Positions 8,485 through 17,124 of a stretch of DNA of 64,000 bases are shown here, one piece after another. The stretch spans positions 248,001 through 312,000 of the forward strand of contig NZ_SMGI01000002.1 of assembly GCF_004346845.1 (NCBI RefSeq). Direction: 5' to 3'. A model generated the notes under the pieces. The model was not told the origin of the DNA. It did not search any database and was given only the letters and a program-made list of their open reading frames with translations. Position 1 is the first letter of the stretch. Every line of letters begins with the position of its first letter. Made by a program: the position numbers and the translations under genes. This DNA comes from Winogradskyella wandonensis. GTDB lineage: Bacteria > Bacteroidota > Bacteroidia > Flavobacteriales > Flavobacteriaceae.

Positions 8485-9879
8485 ATGTTATTTAATCAAG
8501 ACTTATTAAAATATCACAGACTACCACTGGTTTGTATTTTATTAAGCTTGATATTGTATGCTTCATTTGTCTATAACTTAGTACGTACAGAAGCCTTAAA
8601 ACTCCTTTTACTTTATAGTGCTCTTTTCGTTTTTGCTTATATTTTAAAAAAATCCCTCGACTCTAACGCCTCTAAGCCCAAGATCAGTTTTGGGTTTTTA
8701 GCAATTGCGGCGGTTTTATTTAGACTCGTTTTCCTGCCTGCAATACCAAATCTATCACAAGATTTTTATCGTTTTATATGGGATGGTCGCATGCTGCTCG
8801 AAGGCTTCAATCCTTATTTATTTACTCCTGACTCATTTATTCTAAACGGTCAATTTCCCATATCGCAAGCGCAAGAGTTATATAACGGAATGGGTGCATT
8901 AAGTGCTTCGCATTATACCAATTACCCTCCAATAAATCAACTGTGTTTTTATTTCGCGGCTTTATTCTCTGGAAATAACATTACAGGCGCGGTAATTATC
9001 TTACGATTACTAATTATAGCGGCAGATATTGGCACACTTTGGTTTGGAAAAAAATTATTAGAGCATTTAAACTTGTCAGCGCATCGCATTTGGTTATATA
9101 TTCTAAATCCGTTTATAATAATAGAATTAACTGGTAACCTACATTTTGAAGGTGTTATGATTTTCTTTCTGGTTTGGAGTTTATATTTACTTCAATCTGG
9201 TAAATGGAAATGGGCTGCTGTGGTGTTGGCATGCTCTATTTCTGTAAAGCTTATTCCGTTAATGTTCTTACCAATTTTCTTTTGGTGGTTTCCAAAAGAG
9301 AAAAACCATAGAATCCCAGATTTAAAAAAGCTTATTGCTTTCTATTCTATTGTTCTAATAACGACAGCAATTTTATTTCTACCCTTTTTCTCAATGGAAT
9401 TTATAGACAACTATGCTCAAACGGTAGGACTTTGGTTTAGTAATTTTGAATTTAATGCAAGCATCTATTACCTAGCAAGAGAAATTGGATATGCCATAAC
9501 GGGTTACAATGAAATAAAAGTAATTGGAAAAATTATGCCTTTAGTATCAATTGCCATAATTCTGTGTTTTTCGCTTTTCAAAAAAAATAACAGTCTGCCC
9601 AAATTGGCAGAATCTATGTTATTAACCTTTACATTTTATTTATTTTTAAGCACTACTGTACATCCATGGTACATAGCTACTTTGGTTATTTTATGTCTAT
9701 TTACCAACTACCGATTTCCTATTATTTGGAGTGCGGTAATTGTTCTTAGTTATTTATCTTACTTAACAATTGGTACTGCTGATAAATCCGAAAATTTGTG
9801 GATTATCGCTCTAGAATACGGTATTGTATTTAGTGTATTCGTATATGAAGTATTGCTGAATAGAAGATTGAAAATCTAA
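8485..9879 (+). CDS. multi-pass membrane glycosyltransferase (GT87/mannosyltransferase-like)
   Basis: 464 residues with about eleven to twelve hydrophobic helices. The first loop carries SQDFYRFIWDGRMLLEGFNPYLFTPD, with the acidic and aromatic residues typical of polyprenyl-phosphate-sugar-dependent GT-C enzymes of the DUF2029/GT87 type. A second marker is VSVKLIPLMFLPIFFWW (helix with KLIP). It follows the two GT2 genes by 25 bases. The GT2 at 6241 could make the polyprenyl-linked sugar that this enzyme uses outside the membrane. The stop codon overlaps that of the convergent gene on the other strand by four bases. Confidence 0.72.
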   Translation: MLFNQDLLKYHRLPLVCILLSLILYASFVYNLVRTEALKLLLLYSALFVFAYILKKSLDSNASKPKISFGFLAIAAVLFRLVFLPAIPNLSQDFYRFIWDGRMLLEGFNPYLFTPDSFILNGQFPISQAQELYNGMGALSASHYTNYPPINQLCFYFAALFSGNNITGAVIILRLLIIAADIGTLWFGKKLLEHLNLSAHRIWLYILNPFIIIELTGNLHFEGVMIFFLVWSLYLLQSGKWKWAAVVLACSISVKLIPLMFLPIFFWWFPKEKNHRIPDLKKLIAFYSIVLITTAILFLPFFSMEFIDNYAQTVGLWFSNFEFNASIYYLAREIGYAITGYNEIKVIGKIMPLVSIAIILCFSLFKKNNSLPKLAESMLLTFTFYLFLSTTVHPWYIATLVILCLFTNYRFPIIWSAVIVLSYLSYLTIGTADKSENLWIIALEYGIVFSVFVYEVLLNRRLKI

Positions 9880-10178
9880 TCTTCCATATCCTCTTCGTCT
9901 GGTGGTTGCACTGCTTCTGGATCATCATCGTCAAAGTCTTCGTAATCATCTTCGTCATAGTTCTCCATAGTCACAGCTAATGTAGAGCTTACTTTTACCA
10001 AATACTTAGTATCCTCGGTGGTAACTTCTACCGCTTCAATTAGTTCGTTTTTAGCGTTTCTAAAAGAAATAATATGGGCATCGTCATAACCATCAGGATA
10101 TTTCTCTACTAATAAAGCTAGTATTTCTGGTGTTAGTTTCTTAAAGTCTACAATAACACGTTTCAAGTTATCTTTCAT
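9876..10178 (-). CDS. small conserved acidic protein
   Basis: 100 residues, no signal peptide. The first about 70 residues form a compact alpha/beta-looking domain (MKDNLKRVIVDFKKLTPEILALL, then a beta-rich part with FRNAKNELIEAVEV). The tail is almost entirely Asp/Glu (YDEDDYEDFDDDDPEAVQPPDEEDMED region). Similar short proteins are common in flavobacteria and are sometimes mislabelled DNA primase. I see nothing to support that name. It converges on, and overlaps by four bases, the glycosyltransferase gene. Confidence 0.7.
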   Translation of the reverse strand: MKDNLKRVIVDFKKLTPEILALLVEKYPDGYDDAHIISFRNAKNELIEAVEVTTEDTKYLVKVSSTLAVTMENYDEDDYEDFDDDDPEAVQPPDEEDMED

Positions 10179-10203
10179 CTGTAAATTTTATTTTCTTTTT
10201 CAG

Positions 10204-10229
10204 TCATGCTTCGACTCCGCTCAGCATAA
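10204..10229. repeat. intergenic dispersed palindromic repeat
   Basis: ATGCT at 10206 and AGCAT ending at 10227 flank CTTCGACTCCGCTCAG-like sequence, so the unit can fold as an imperfect hairpin. It is the same family as the copies in metH (34811-34833) and near 16990. It is the main recognisable feature in the 341-base gap 10179-10519; the rest is AT-rich, with a promoter-like end and a possible mini-ORF (see rejected items). Confidence 0.6.
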
Positions 10230-10486
10230 GGGTGAAATGCTTTAATTATCATCATTCAAATCTTCCATTTTTTTTGGATATGGCATTTCATATTTTAAAA
10301 GTAATAAATGATTTGGTAAAACTAATTTACGAATGAATTTAATTTAAACGACAAAACAAACTTTATTTTTTAAGATTGTATTGGGCTGTTAAAACTTTCC
10401 ATTTTAGAATTAGATATGCTATTTTAGTTCTTACTAAACAAAACAGTCGTTTTACGTTACTAAAAGCTAGGTTGGCTCAATATCCC

Positions 10487-10517
10487 TTTTTATAACAAAT
10501 AGGGGATTATACATTTG
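10487..10517 (+). promoter_or_regulatory. Bacteroidota-type promoter for the 10541 gene
   Basis: TACATTTG at 10510-10517 fits the TAnnTTTG -7 element. Nineteen bases upstream is TTTT at 10487 (consensus TTTG). Transcription would begin near 10523, after the in-frame TTG at 10520, which supports ATG starts at 10535 or 10541. Confidence 0.45.
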
Positions 10518-10540
10518 AGTTGAACAAATATTATATGATT

Positions 10541-10948
10541 ATGAAAACATCTATTTTACACACAAACGCATTACCGAAACAACTTTTTAGTATTGGCTTA
10601 TTCTTTTTAGCTATTCTTGTTTTTAATCCAGTGCAAGCACAGAATAATGCTATTTCTGTAAATGGCGTGGTAAAAGATGCTAATGGTCCTCTCGATGGGG
10701 TAAGCATCTATCTAAAAGGCTCTAAATCTGGCACAGTGTCTAAAGCAAACGGAAGCTTTGCGTTTCCAGAAAAACTCAGTGCTGGAGACGTTTTGATTTT
10801 TAGCTACCTTGGTTACAAAAAAGAATCTGTAGTTATAGACAAAGATTCAAGTTTTATTGAGCTAACGATGTCAGAGGAAGCAATTGATGTGCTAAGCGCA
10901 CTGAACACTAATGTACCTTACAAGAGTAAACGTCAAAGCCGTAATTAG
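10541..10948 (+). CDS. secreted carboxypeptidase-regulatory-like domain protein
   Basis: 135 residues from the ATG at 10541; in-frame TTG (10520) and ATG (10535) starts also exist. The signal peptide is long and ends near PVQAQ. The body is a single CarboxypepD_reg-like beta-sandwich: ISVNGVVKDANGPLDGVSIYLKGSKSGTVSKANGSF, then FSYLGYKKESVVI. This is the domain normally found at the N-terminus of TonB-dependent receptors, here without a barrel. The C-terminus is basic (KSKRQSRN). The next gene starts nine bases downstream, so the two are probably co-transcribed. Confidence 0.75.
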   Translation: MKTSILHTNALPKQLFSIGLFFLAILVFNPVQAQNNAISVNGVVKDANGPLDGVSIYLKGSKSGTVSKANGSFAFPEKLSAGDVLIFSYLGYKKESVVIDKDSSFIELTMSEEAIDVLSALNTNVPYKSKRQSRN

Positions 10949-10956
10949 TAAAATTA

Positions 10957-11985
10957 ATGGCTAGATTTTTAGTTCTTTTCTTGTTTTACTTTGCAAGCTT
11001 CTGTCTTTCTGCGCAGTCCGAAGATTTCTCTTCGATTGACTTTACAGAAGCTGATAAATTAGCAAAACAAAATCGAGGTGCATCTTTAGACGATATGCCA
11101 GAATTGGTCTATAATCTTACGAATAGTCTTGAAACAGATGCCGAACGTTTCAGGGCTATTTACCTATGGGTATGTAATAACGTAAAGAACGATTATGGGC
11201 TGTACGCAAAAAACAAGCGAAAACGTAAACGATTTAAAGACGACAGCTTAAAACTAGAGGCTTGGAACGAAAAGTTTAAGAAAAAAATTTTCTCAACACT
11301 CCTGAGACGAAGACGAACGATTTGCACAGGCTACGCCTACTTAGTTAAAACATTAAGCCAGCTTGCTAATATTGATTGTAAAATAATTAATGGTTTTGGG
11401 AAACCAAGTTCCGGCAATCCCGAAGATTTAGAAGAACCAAACCACAGCTGGAATGCTGTAAATCTTAACGGAAAATGGTACCTCTGTGACCCAACTTGGG
11501 CTAGCGGCATCCAAGATTCCGAAAGTGGACGATTTAAATTTAGTTACAACAATGGCTTGTTTTTAGTCACACCACAACTGTTTGCTATAAGTCATTTTCC
11601 TATTGAACCTAAATGGTTTTTAATGGACAAAACACCTAGTTTTAACGATTTTGTAAACGCACCAATATTATACAATGATGCTTATAAGTTATTATCAAAT
11701 CATATAGGTCCAAATCGATTATATAACGAAATAGAGGTCAATTCGTCTTTAGAGATTAGTTACACCCTAAAGCCTAAAATCAATGCAGAAGATGTTTCGC
11801 TAACTATCGTAGATGGTAGTTCTTCCACCACAAAATTACCTGATAATGTAGAACAGAACGGGAATAGCATAGACATTAGCTATAAGTTTAAACGCAAAGG
11901 CTTTTACGATGTGCATCTACAAATTAATGGTTTTCTTGTTGCGACTTATGTCGTAAGAGTTAAAAAAGAAAAAAGCCTTAATTAA
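10957..11985 (+). CDS. secreted transglutaminase-like protein
   Basis: 342 residues with a signal peptide (MARFLVLFLFYFASFCLSAQ). A transglutaminase-like core has a visible Cys-His-Asp triad: Cys123 in RTICTGYAYLVKTL, His163 in NHSWNAV and Asp178 in LCDPTWASG. The pattern of CxGYA, NHxWN and DPTW is that of the transglut_core/CYK3-like family. The C-terminal about 100 residues form a beta-rich domain (SYTLKPKINAEDVSLTI). Such proteins may act as peptidases or cross-linkers in the periplasm; the substrate is unknown. It shares a promoter region with the preceding small gene. Confidence 0.82.
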   Translation: MARFLVLFLFYFASFCLSAQSEDFSSIDFTEADKLAKQNRGASLDDMPELVYNLTNSLETDAERFRAIYLWVCNNVKNDYGLYAKNKRKRKRFKDDSLKLEAWNEKFKKKIFSTLLRRRRTICTGYAYLVKTLSQLANIDCKIINGFGKPSSGNPEDLEEPNHSWNAVNLNGKWYLCDPTWASGIQDSESGRFKFSYNNGLFLVTPQLFAISHFPIEPKWFLMDKTPSFNDFVNAPILYNDAYKLLSNHIGPNRLYNEIEVNSSLEISYTLKPKINAEDVSLTIVDGSSSTTKLPDNVEQNGNSIDISYKFKRKGFYDVHLQINGFLVATYVVRVKKEKSLN

Positions 11986-12008
11986 ATTGCTAATTAAGAC
12001 TTTTTTAT
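11977..12008. terminator. bidirectional terminator between convergent genes
   Basis: The stem CTTAATTA / TAATTAAG (11977-11984 and 11991-11998) has a six-base loop, followed by a T-rich run on the + strand and an A-rich run before it. It overlaps the stop codon of the + strand gene and serves the convergent pair. Confidence 0.65.
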
Positions 12009-12024
12009 TAACTCAAAGACTTGT

Positions 12025-13131
12025 TTAATCCCAATCCCAACGGAGACCCAGTGAAATATTATTCTGCTCTAAAGATTGGTCTTTAAAAAGCGGGCTTAAA
12101 TCGTACTTTGCATAGAGCGAAATATCTCCCCAACCTACATATCCACTAACACCATACACAAAATTAGAGGCATTAAAGTTACGCTTTTGCTTGTCTTTTA
12201 CTCGGTCTCCATCTGCATCCTCATAGACTAATTTTTGCATTGACCCTAATCTTACGCCACCATATCCGCCAATACCGACTCTAAAATGATTATCTGTAAA
12301 GTATCGAATTCTATCACCATAATCTTTTTTGCGTGATGGCCCAAATTCTAAATGTACTGGGAAAACTAAATTAGTAACTCTAAACTTTGCTTTCTTTAAA
12401 TCCGAAGGAAAATCTTGGAGTGAGGTTATATCACCATTTTCTACAAAATATTGATTGTTCTTAATATCTAATTTGTTCCACTGAAAAGAAAATCCATAAT
12501 TTAATCTTGCAAAATTAGATTCCTTTAACAAACGAGTTTGCCAAGCCCAACCTAACTCTACGAAGCCTGAGCCTCCTAATTTGTAAGGTGTATTATCTAA
12601 ATCCTGACCATCTCCGATAGCATTATTAAATCCAATCGCAAAAACCATTCTATTACCAGTACGAATATCGTATTTTGGCGGTCTCTTTTTACCAGACTTA
12701 ATTGATATTCCAAATTCTGCTCTGTCTTTACCATCTACTAAAAGGCCTACAAACGAAGTACCGTTTTCATCCAAATTTTCGTTATAAGGATTACGTTTTA
12801 CAAGCTCAATTTTTTTATCGACTATAGCCAATCGGTCTTCAATATTAGCCGCGCGTTTTTTTGCTGCCTCTTTTTTTAACTTCTCGGCTTCGTCTGCAGT
12901 AATCTCATCGTTGTCTAATCGTTTATTAATAACTTCGATTTCGGCTTTAAGATATTCACGCTCTTGTATTTTTATATCTTCTTTAAGACGTTCTAGCCTT
13001 TTTATTTTTTGAAGTTTTAAAGTGCTAATTGTGTCTTTCTTAGCATCTGTCTGTTCGGTTTCTTGGGCACTTATATTGCTTACAAATAGGCATAGGATAA
13101 GCGCTACAACGTATTTTGATAGTGTTGTCAT
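12025..13131 (-). CDS. outer-membrane beta-barrel protein with coiled-coil N-terminus
   Basis: 368 residues. A signal peptide (to about residue 22, NISAQ) is followed by a charged, probably coiled-coil segment of about 80 residues (IKRLERLKEDIKIQEREYLKAE and onwards). The C-terminal two thirds is a beta-barrel-like domain with strands such as FVELGWAWQTRLL and FVYGVSGYVGWGDISLYAKYDL, ending in LGLRWDWD. It lies downstream of the ECF sigma factor and its probable anti-sigma partner on the same strand (95-base gap), so it may be part of that regulon. No enzymatic motif is seen. Confidence 0.6.
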   Translation of the reverse strand: MTTLSKYVVALILCLFVSNISAQETEQTDAKKDTISTLKLQKIKRLERLKEDIKIQEREYLKAEIEVINKRLDNDEITADEAEKLKKEAAKKRAANIEDRLAIVDKKIELVKRNPYNENLDENGTSFVGLLVDGKDRAEFGISIKSGKKRPPKYDIRTGNRMVFAIGFNNAIGDGQDLDNTPYKLGGSGFVELGWAWQTRLLKESNFARLNYGFSFQWNKLDIKNNQYFVENGDITSLQDFPSDLKKAKFRVTNLVFPVHLEFGPSRKKDYGDRIRYFTDNHFRVGIGGYGGVRLGSMQKLVYEDADGDRVKDKQKRNFNASNFVYGVSGYVGWGDISLYAKYDLSPLFKDQSLEQNNISLGLRWDWD

Positions 13132-13226
13132 TGTTCGTTAAATTTTAATTAATGAAATTAGTTTCTGTTCGGTTTCTTTAAACACCCTAGTCTTGGCAAC
13201 GGTGTTTTTTTGATTGATGCATTCGA

Positions 13227-14054
13227 TTAATCGTTGCGCTGCGCAACTCTTGTTTTCACTTCCTCGTAACCACCTTTTAAGGTTTCATAAATTCGAGTTC
13301 TAAACGATTGCCCCATTGCCTCTTCAACGTCTTGAAGTAGCGCGTCCGCATTAACAATGTTGGTTTTCTTCTTTATAGTTTTATCCATAAGTAACTCTCT
13401 GTTTGCCACCTTTAAAAGCGAATCGATTTGTTGGTCTGTCACTGTAGTTTTATTACTAGATTTTACCTCTTGCAAGACATCTGCTACTGAATTGAATTCT
13501 ACTTTAGGGGTTTGTATTAAATCTTCAGCAGAACTTTTTTTCAATTTTATCTTATCAAGCTCTAGTAATTTTTGTTTTTCAGCTTTAGCTACTGCACTAT
13601 TTTCTTTCTTAGCACTTACTTTTTGTAGCAATTGATTTTGTTTTCTTTGGTCTGTAACAGCTAAACTCTGTTGTAATTTCTCTTTTTTAGTTGTTTCAGA
13701 TTTATGTTCTAACGTTTCTTTTTGTTCTGTGATTACTAACTGATTCTCTGAATTATCATTGGTTTCATTTTGAAATATACCTTCTGGCTGAGATGATATT
13801 GTTTCTTTAATCTTGTCTTTTACAATAATGTCGTTCAAAGAATTTTCGTCTTCATTATTAAAAAAACTAATCGATAAAAATACCAATGCAGCAACACTTG
13901 CGGCGATACCGAACCACCAAAACGACTTCCTTTTATTGCGCTTATCTTCAGCATCTAACTGCTGCGAAAGCTTAGACCAAGCGTCTGTAGATGGCGTAAG
14001 CGTACGCTGCTCTAACTTGTCTTTTATTTGTTCTTCAAATTTAATTGGTGCCAT
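13227..14054 (-). CDS. probable anti-sigma factor (single-pass membrane protein)
   Basis: 275 residues. The N-terminal about 40 residues (EEQIKDKLEQRTLTPSTDAWSKLSQQLD) are followed by one transmembrane helix (WWFGIAASVAALVFLSISFF, about 45-64). The rest is a long, Lys/Glu/Gln-rich periplasmic region with no known domain. The start codon lies inside the end of the ECF sigma gene (14-base overlap), a standard arrangement for a sigma/anti-sigma pair. The N-terminal pattern is that of flavobacterial proteins that follow sigma factors; it is not a recognisable zinc anti-sigma domain (no HxxxCxxC). The role is therefore mainly inferred from context. Confidence 0.6.
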   Translation of the reverse strand: MAPIKFEEQIKDKLEQRTLTPSTDAWSKLSQQLDAEDKRNKRKSFWWFGIAASVAALVFLSISFFNNEDENSLNDIIVKDKIKETISSQPEGIFQNETNDNSENQLVITEQKETLEHKSETTKKEKLQQSLAVTDQRKQNQLLQKVSAKKENSAVAKAEKQKLLELDKIKLKKSSAEDLIQTPKVEFNSVADVLQEVKSSNKTTVTDQQIDSLLKVANRELLMDKTIKKKTNIVNADALLQDVEEAMGQSFRTRIYETLKGGYEEVKTRVAQRND

Positions 14055-14604
14055 AACCGGTCTTATTTAAATCTTTAATTTTTTGCTGAAGCAATTGTCT
14101 TGCTTTGTATAGTTGCGATTTTGATGTGCCTTCAGAAATCTGAAACATTTCCGCAATCTCATTATGCTTATAACCCTCGATGGCATACATATTAAATACC
14201 ATTTTGTAACCTTCTGGCAAACCATCTATTAGTCTTTGAATCTCTGCAACTTCGATATTAGAATTAATGCTATCTGTAGCGTTTTGTTTAAAATCTATTT
14301 CCTCTACAGGGAATTCTAATTGCTTTTTGCCACGCAAACACGAGATAGCTTCTCTAACCATAATGCGTCGTATCCAACCTTCGAAACTGCCTTCATTTTT
14401 AAAACTTTTGAGATGTTTAAAGACTTTAAAGAATCCGTTAAGCATAACTTCTTCGGCCTGATGCACATCTTTTATATAATAACGACAAACGCTTAACATT
14501 TTTGGCGCGTGTAACTCATATAACACATGCTGAGCTTCGCGATTATTTTTAGCGGCTTTTGCTATGAGTTTCTCCTCGTTATTATGAAGTTGAATGACTT
14601 TCAT
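14041..14604 (-). CDS. ECF-type RNA polymerase sigma factor
   Basis: 187 residues with the two conserved sigma regions. Region 2 is LYELHAPKMLSVCRYYIKDVHQAEEVMLNGFFKVFKHLKSF, with FEGWIRRIMVREAI. Region 4 is LPEGYKMVFNMYAIEGYKHNEIAEMFQISEGTSKSQLYKARQLLQQKI, a helix-turn-helix. Length and layout are typical of ECF sigma factors. It overlaps the downstream membrane protein gene, the probable anti-sigma factor. The target regulon is unknown; the barrel gene at 12025 is a candidate. Confidence 0.9.
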   Translation of the reverse strand: MKVIQLHNNEEKLIAKAAKNNREAQHVLYELHAPKMLSVCRYYIKDVHQAEEVMLNGFFKVFKHLKSFKNEGSFEGWIRRIMVREAISCLRGKKQLEFPVEEIDFKQNATDSINSNIEVAEIQRLIDGLPEGYKMVFNMYAIEGYKHNEIAEMFQISEGTSKSQLYKARQLLQQKIKDLNKTGYGTN

Positions 14605-14752
14605 TCTCGTTTTAAAGTGATGGTTTGCACTTCTATTTATAAAGACGCAAATGGTTGGCTTTTGGTTGCCTGAGGGTTGAAAAATATTTGAGCACTTCTC
14701 ATAATTATTCTCGAAACATCAATAAAATAAATACTTTCAAGATAATAAAAAA

Positions 14753-15730
14753 TTATTTTTTTCTTTCGATGACGTAGTTCACCATTAAGGTTAATGAGGC
14801 TTTAAATTCGGATTTGGGATAAGCATCTAATAGTGTTAAGGCTTCTTTTTGGAACTCTACCATTTTACTTTCTGCATAATCTAGACCTCCTTTTTCAATC
14901 ACAAAAGCAATCACTTCTTTTACCCGCTTTTTATCTTTATTATGATTTTTTACAGAATTAATAAGCCAAGCTTTTTCCTTTTTCGAAGAATTATTGAGCG
15001 CATAAATTAACGGAAGCGTCATTTTTTGTTCCTTAATGTCTATGCCTGTTGGCTTCCCTATTTTAGTTTCGCCATAGTCAAACAAATCATCTTTAATCTG
15101 AAACGCCATACCTATAAGTTCACCAAACTTTCGCATCTGCTCTATCTCTGGCGAATTAGGTTTTACAGATGCAGCACCTAAGCTGCAACAGGCAGCAATG
15201 AGTGTTGCTGTTTTCTGGCGGATAATTTCGTAATAGACATCTTCGGTAATATCTAATTGACGTGCTTTTTCGATTTGAAGTAATTCGCCTTCACTCATTT
15301 CTCGTACAGCAACTGAAATGATTTTAAGCAAATCGAAGTCGTTATTATCAATGGACAGCAGTAAGCCTTTAGATAATAAATAGTCGCCAATAAGTACGGC
15401 AATTTTGTTTTTCCAAAGTGCATTTATAGAAAAGAATCCTCGGCGGCGGTTACTATCGTCCACAACATCGTCGTGAACTAATGTTGCTGTATGAATTAAC
15501 TCAATAACCGAAGCGCCTCGGTAAGTGCGCTCACTTACTTCGCCATTGTTAAGCATCTTAGCTACTAGAAATACAAACATTGGCCGCATTTGCTTACCCT
15601 TTCTGTTTACGATATAATGGGTAATACGGTTAAGGAGTGCCACCTTGCTTGACATCGCCAAACGAAACTTTTTCTCGAAAAGTTCCATCTCGAAAGCTAT
15701 GGGCTGTTTTATTTGTTCAGTTATCTTCAA
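14753..15730 (-). CDS. polyprenyl diphosphate synthase
   Basis: 325 residues. It has both aspartate-rich motifs of trans-prenyltransferases: VHDDVVDDSNRRRG (Asp87, Asp88, Asp91) and QIKDDLFDYG (Asp214, Asp215, Asp218). The signature GKQMRPMFVFLVAKM (substrate-binding Lys/Arg) is also present. It condenses isopentenyl diphosphate units onto an allylic primer to make the long side chain of menaquinone, and is related to IspB/HepT. The chain length cannot be read with certainty. The gene stands alone between the sigma factor and rlmN on the minus strand. Confidence 0.9.
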   Translation of the reverse strand: MKITEQIKQPIAFEMELFEKKFRLAMSSKVALLNRITHYIVNRKGKQMRPMFVFLVAKMLNNGEVSERTYRGASVIELIHTATLVHDDVVDDSNRRRGFFSINALWKNKIAVLIGDYLLSKGLLLSIDNNDFDLLKIISVAVREMSEGELLQIEKARQLDITEDVYYEIIRQKTATLIAACCSLGAASVKPNSPEIEQMRKFGELIGMAFQIKDDLFDYGETKIGKPTGIDIKEQKMTLPLIYALNNSSKKEKAWLINSVKNHNKDKKRVKEVIAFVIEKGGLDYAESKMVEFQKEALTLLDAYPKSEFKASLTLMVNYVIERKK

Positions 15731-15804
15731 TAGATAATTGCGGTTTCGGTATATAGAACAGTTAGATTGTAAAGATACGACCTTATTAAGGTTTGTACTA
15801 AAGT

Positions 15805-16845
15805 TTAAGATTTATTTGCCAATTGCCCGCATGCTGCGTCGATATCTTTTCCACGGCTACGTCTTACAGTTACTGTAATGTTGTTTCTTTCCAGAACATC
15901 TACATACATATCTATAGCTTTAGAGTTAGCCTGCTGGAACATGCCATCGTCAATTGGATTGTACTCGATAAGATTTACTTTACTTGGTGCGAATTTGCAA
16001 AAGTCAACAAGCGCATCTACATCTTTTCGCTTATCATTTATTCCATCCCAAACCACATATTCGTAGGTGATTCTATTTTTTGTTTTGGCATACCAATATT
16101 CTAAGGCTTCTCGCAAACTGGCAAGCGGAAACGTTGCATTAAAAGGCATGATAGATGTACGCACCTCGCCAATGGCTGAGTGCAAAGACACGGCTAGCTT
16201 AAATTTAACACCGTCATCTGCCATTTTTTTAATCATCTTGGGAACGCCCGATGTTGAGACCACTATTCGTTTTGGTGACATGCCTAAGCCTTCATCAGAT
16301 GTTATTTTGTCAATGGCTTTTAAGACATTATTATAATTCATCAATGGCTCACCCATTCCCATAAACACAATATTGCTCAATGGACGATTGTGATATAATC
16401 TACTCTCGTTATCTATAGCTACAACCTGATCGTAAATTTCGTCTGGGTTAAGATTACGCATTCGCTTTAATCTTGCAGTTGCACAAAATTTACAATCTAA
16501 ACTACAGCCTACTTGAGAAGACACACAAGCTGTGGTACGTGTCGCCGTTGGTATAAGAACAGACTCCACTACAAGATTATCGTGTAAACGGACTGCATTT
16601 TTTATAGTACCATCCTCACTACGTTGTATTTGATCTACGCGAATATGGTTTATCACAAAATTATCCTCGAGCATCTGACGAGTTTCTAGAGAAATATTTG
16701 TCATATCCTCGAAACTATGCGCGGACTTTTGCCATAACCACTCGTAAACTTGGTTACCTCTAAAGGCCTTGTCTCCGTTTTTTACAAAAAACTCTCGTAG
16801 TTGGTCTTTAGTGAGTGCGCGTATATCTTTTTTGATCGTTTTCAT
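15805..16845 (-). CDS. rlmN: 23S rRNA (A2503-C2)/tRNA (A37-C2) methyltransferase RlmN
   Basis: 346 residues from the ATG at 16845 (MKTIKKDIRALTKDQLREFF). The frame is open for 17 more codons upstream, but that extension does not resemble the family. The radical-SAM cluster motif is CSLDCKFC (Cys114, Cys118, Cys121). The methyl-carrying cysteine is near the C-terminus (DIDAACGQL, about 339). Other family marks are VFMGMGEPLMNYNNV, SLHSAIGEVRTSIMP and VRRSRGKDIDAACGQL. It methylates A2503 in the peptidyl transferase centre and A37 of certain tRNAs, using SAM both for the radical and for the methyl group. Confidence 0.94.
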   Translation of the reverse strand: MKTIKKDIRALTKDQLREFFVKNGDKAFRGNQVYEWLWQKSAHSFEDMTNISLETRQMLEDNFVINHIRVDQIQRSEDGTIKNAVRLHDNLVVESVLIPTATRTTACVSSQVGCSLDCKFCATARLKRMRNLNPDEIYDQVVAIDNESRLYHNRPLSNIVFMGMGEPLMNYNNVLKAIDKITSDEGLGMSPKRIVVSTSGVPKMIKKMADDGVKFKLAVSLHSAIGEVRTSIMPFNATFPLASLREALEYWYAKTKNRITYEYVVWDGINDKRKDVDALVDFCKFAPSKVNLIEYNPIDDGMFQQANSKAIDMYVDVLERNNITVTVRRSRGKDIDAACGQLANKS

Positions 16846-16983
16846 TTGGTTACAAAGGTAGCAGATATTGGCGATTGTAACAGACACGAATAGCACGAAT
16901 TTTCACTAATTAGCGAGTAAATTGATTTATTAAATTATAAGAGCTACACGTTAGGGATTGTAGCGGCATCTTTTTATTTGTCC

Positions 16984-17054
16984 CTTTGAGCGCAGTCGAA
17001 AAGTCGTCAAATAAAAAATACAGCGAAAAGCCCGACCCCGAAAAAATTTCGGGG
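16984..17054. repeat. dispersed repeat plus strong hairpin in rlmN-queA gap
   Basis: CTTTGAGCGCAGTCGAAAAG (from 16984) is another copy of the repeat found in metH and at 10204. About 30 bases on, CCCCGAAA / TTTCGGGG (17036-17043 and 17047-17054) forms an 8-bp stem with a three-base loop. Neither looks like a terminator for the flanking minus-strand genes. The 228-base intergenic region holds these and the queA terminator. Confidence 0.5.
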
Positions 17055-17061
17055 GAACGCC

Positions 17062-17103
17062 AAAATAAAAAACCTCTCGATTAGAGTTAGTAAATGAGAG
17101 GTT
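17062..17103 (-). terminator. queA rho-independent terminator
   Basis: On the minus strand, AACCTCTC (17071-17078) pairs with GAGAGGTT (17096-17103). A TTTTTTATTTT run follows in the direction of queA transcription. Confidence 0.7.
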
Positions 17104-17124
17104 CTATTTTTTTGTGAGTCGCGA

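Noticed and set aside
10242-10343. Mini-ORF on the minus strand reading IKFIRKLVLPNHLLLLKYEM and on to MEDLNDDN
   Set aside because: It looks protein-like but has no ATG, GTG or TTG at its beginning (only ATT after a stop). It could be a rare-start small gene or a remnant, so it is not annotated.
16846-16896. 17-codon N-terminal extension of RlmN
   Set aside because: The extra residues do not resemble the family and the internal ATG gives the expected length.
17036-17054. CCCCGAAA/TTTCGGGG hairpin as the rlmN promoter element or a terminator
   Set aside because: It has no U-run in the direction of either neighbour and lies beyond the queA terminator. It is kept only as a repeat-like hairpin.
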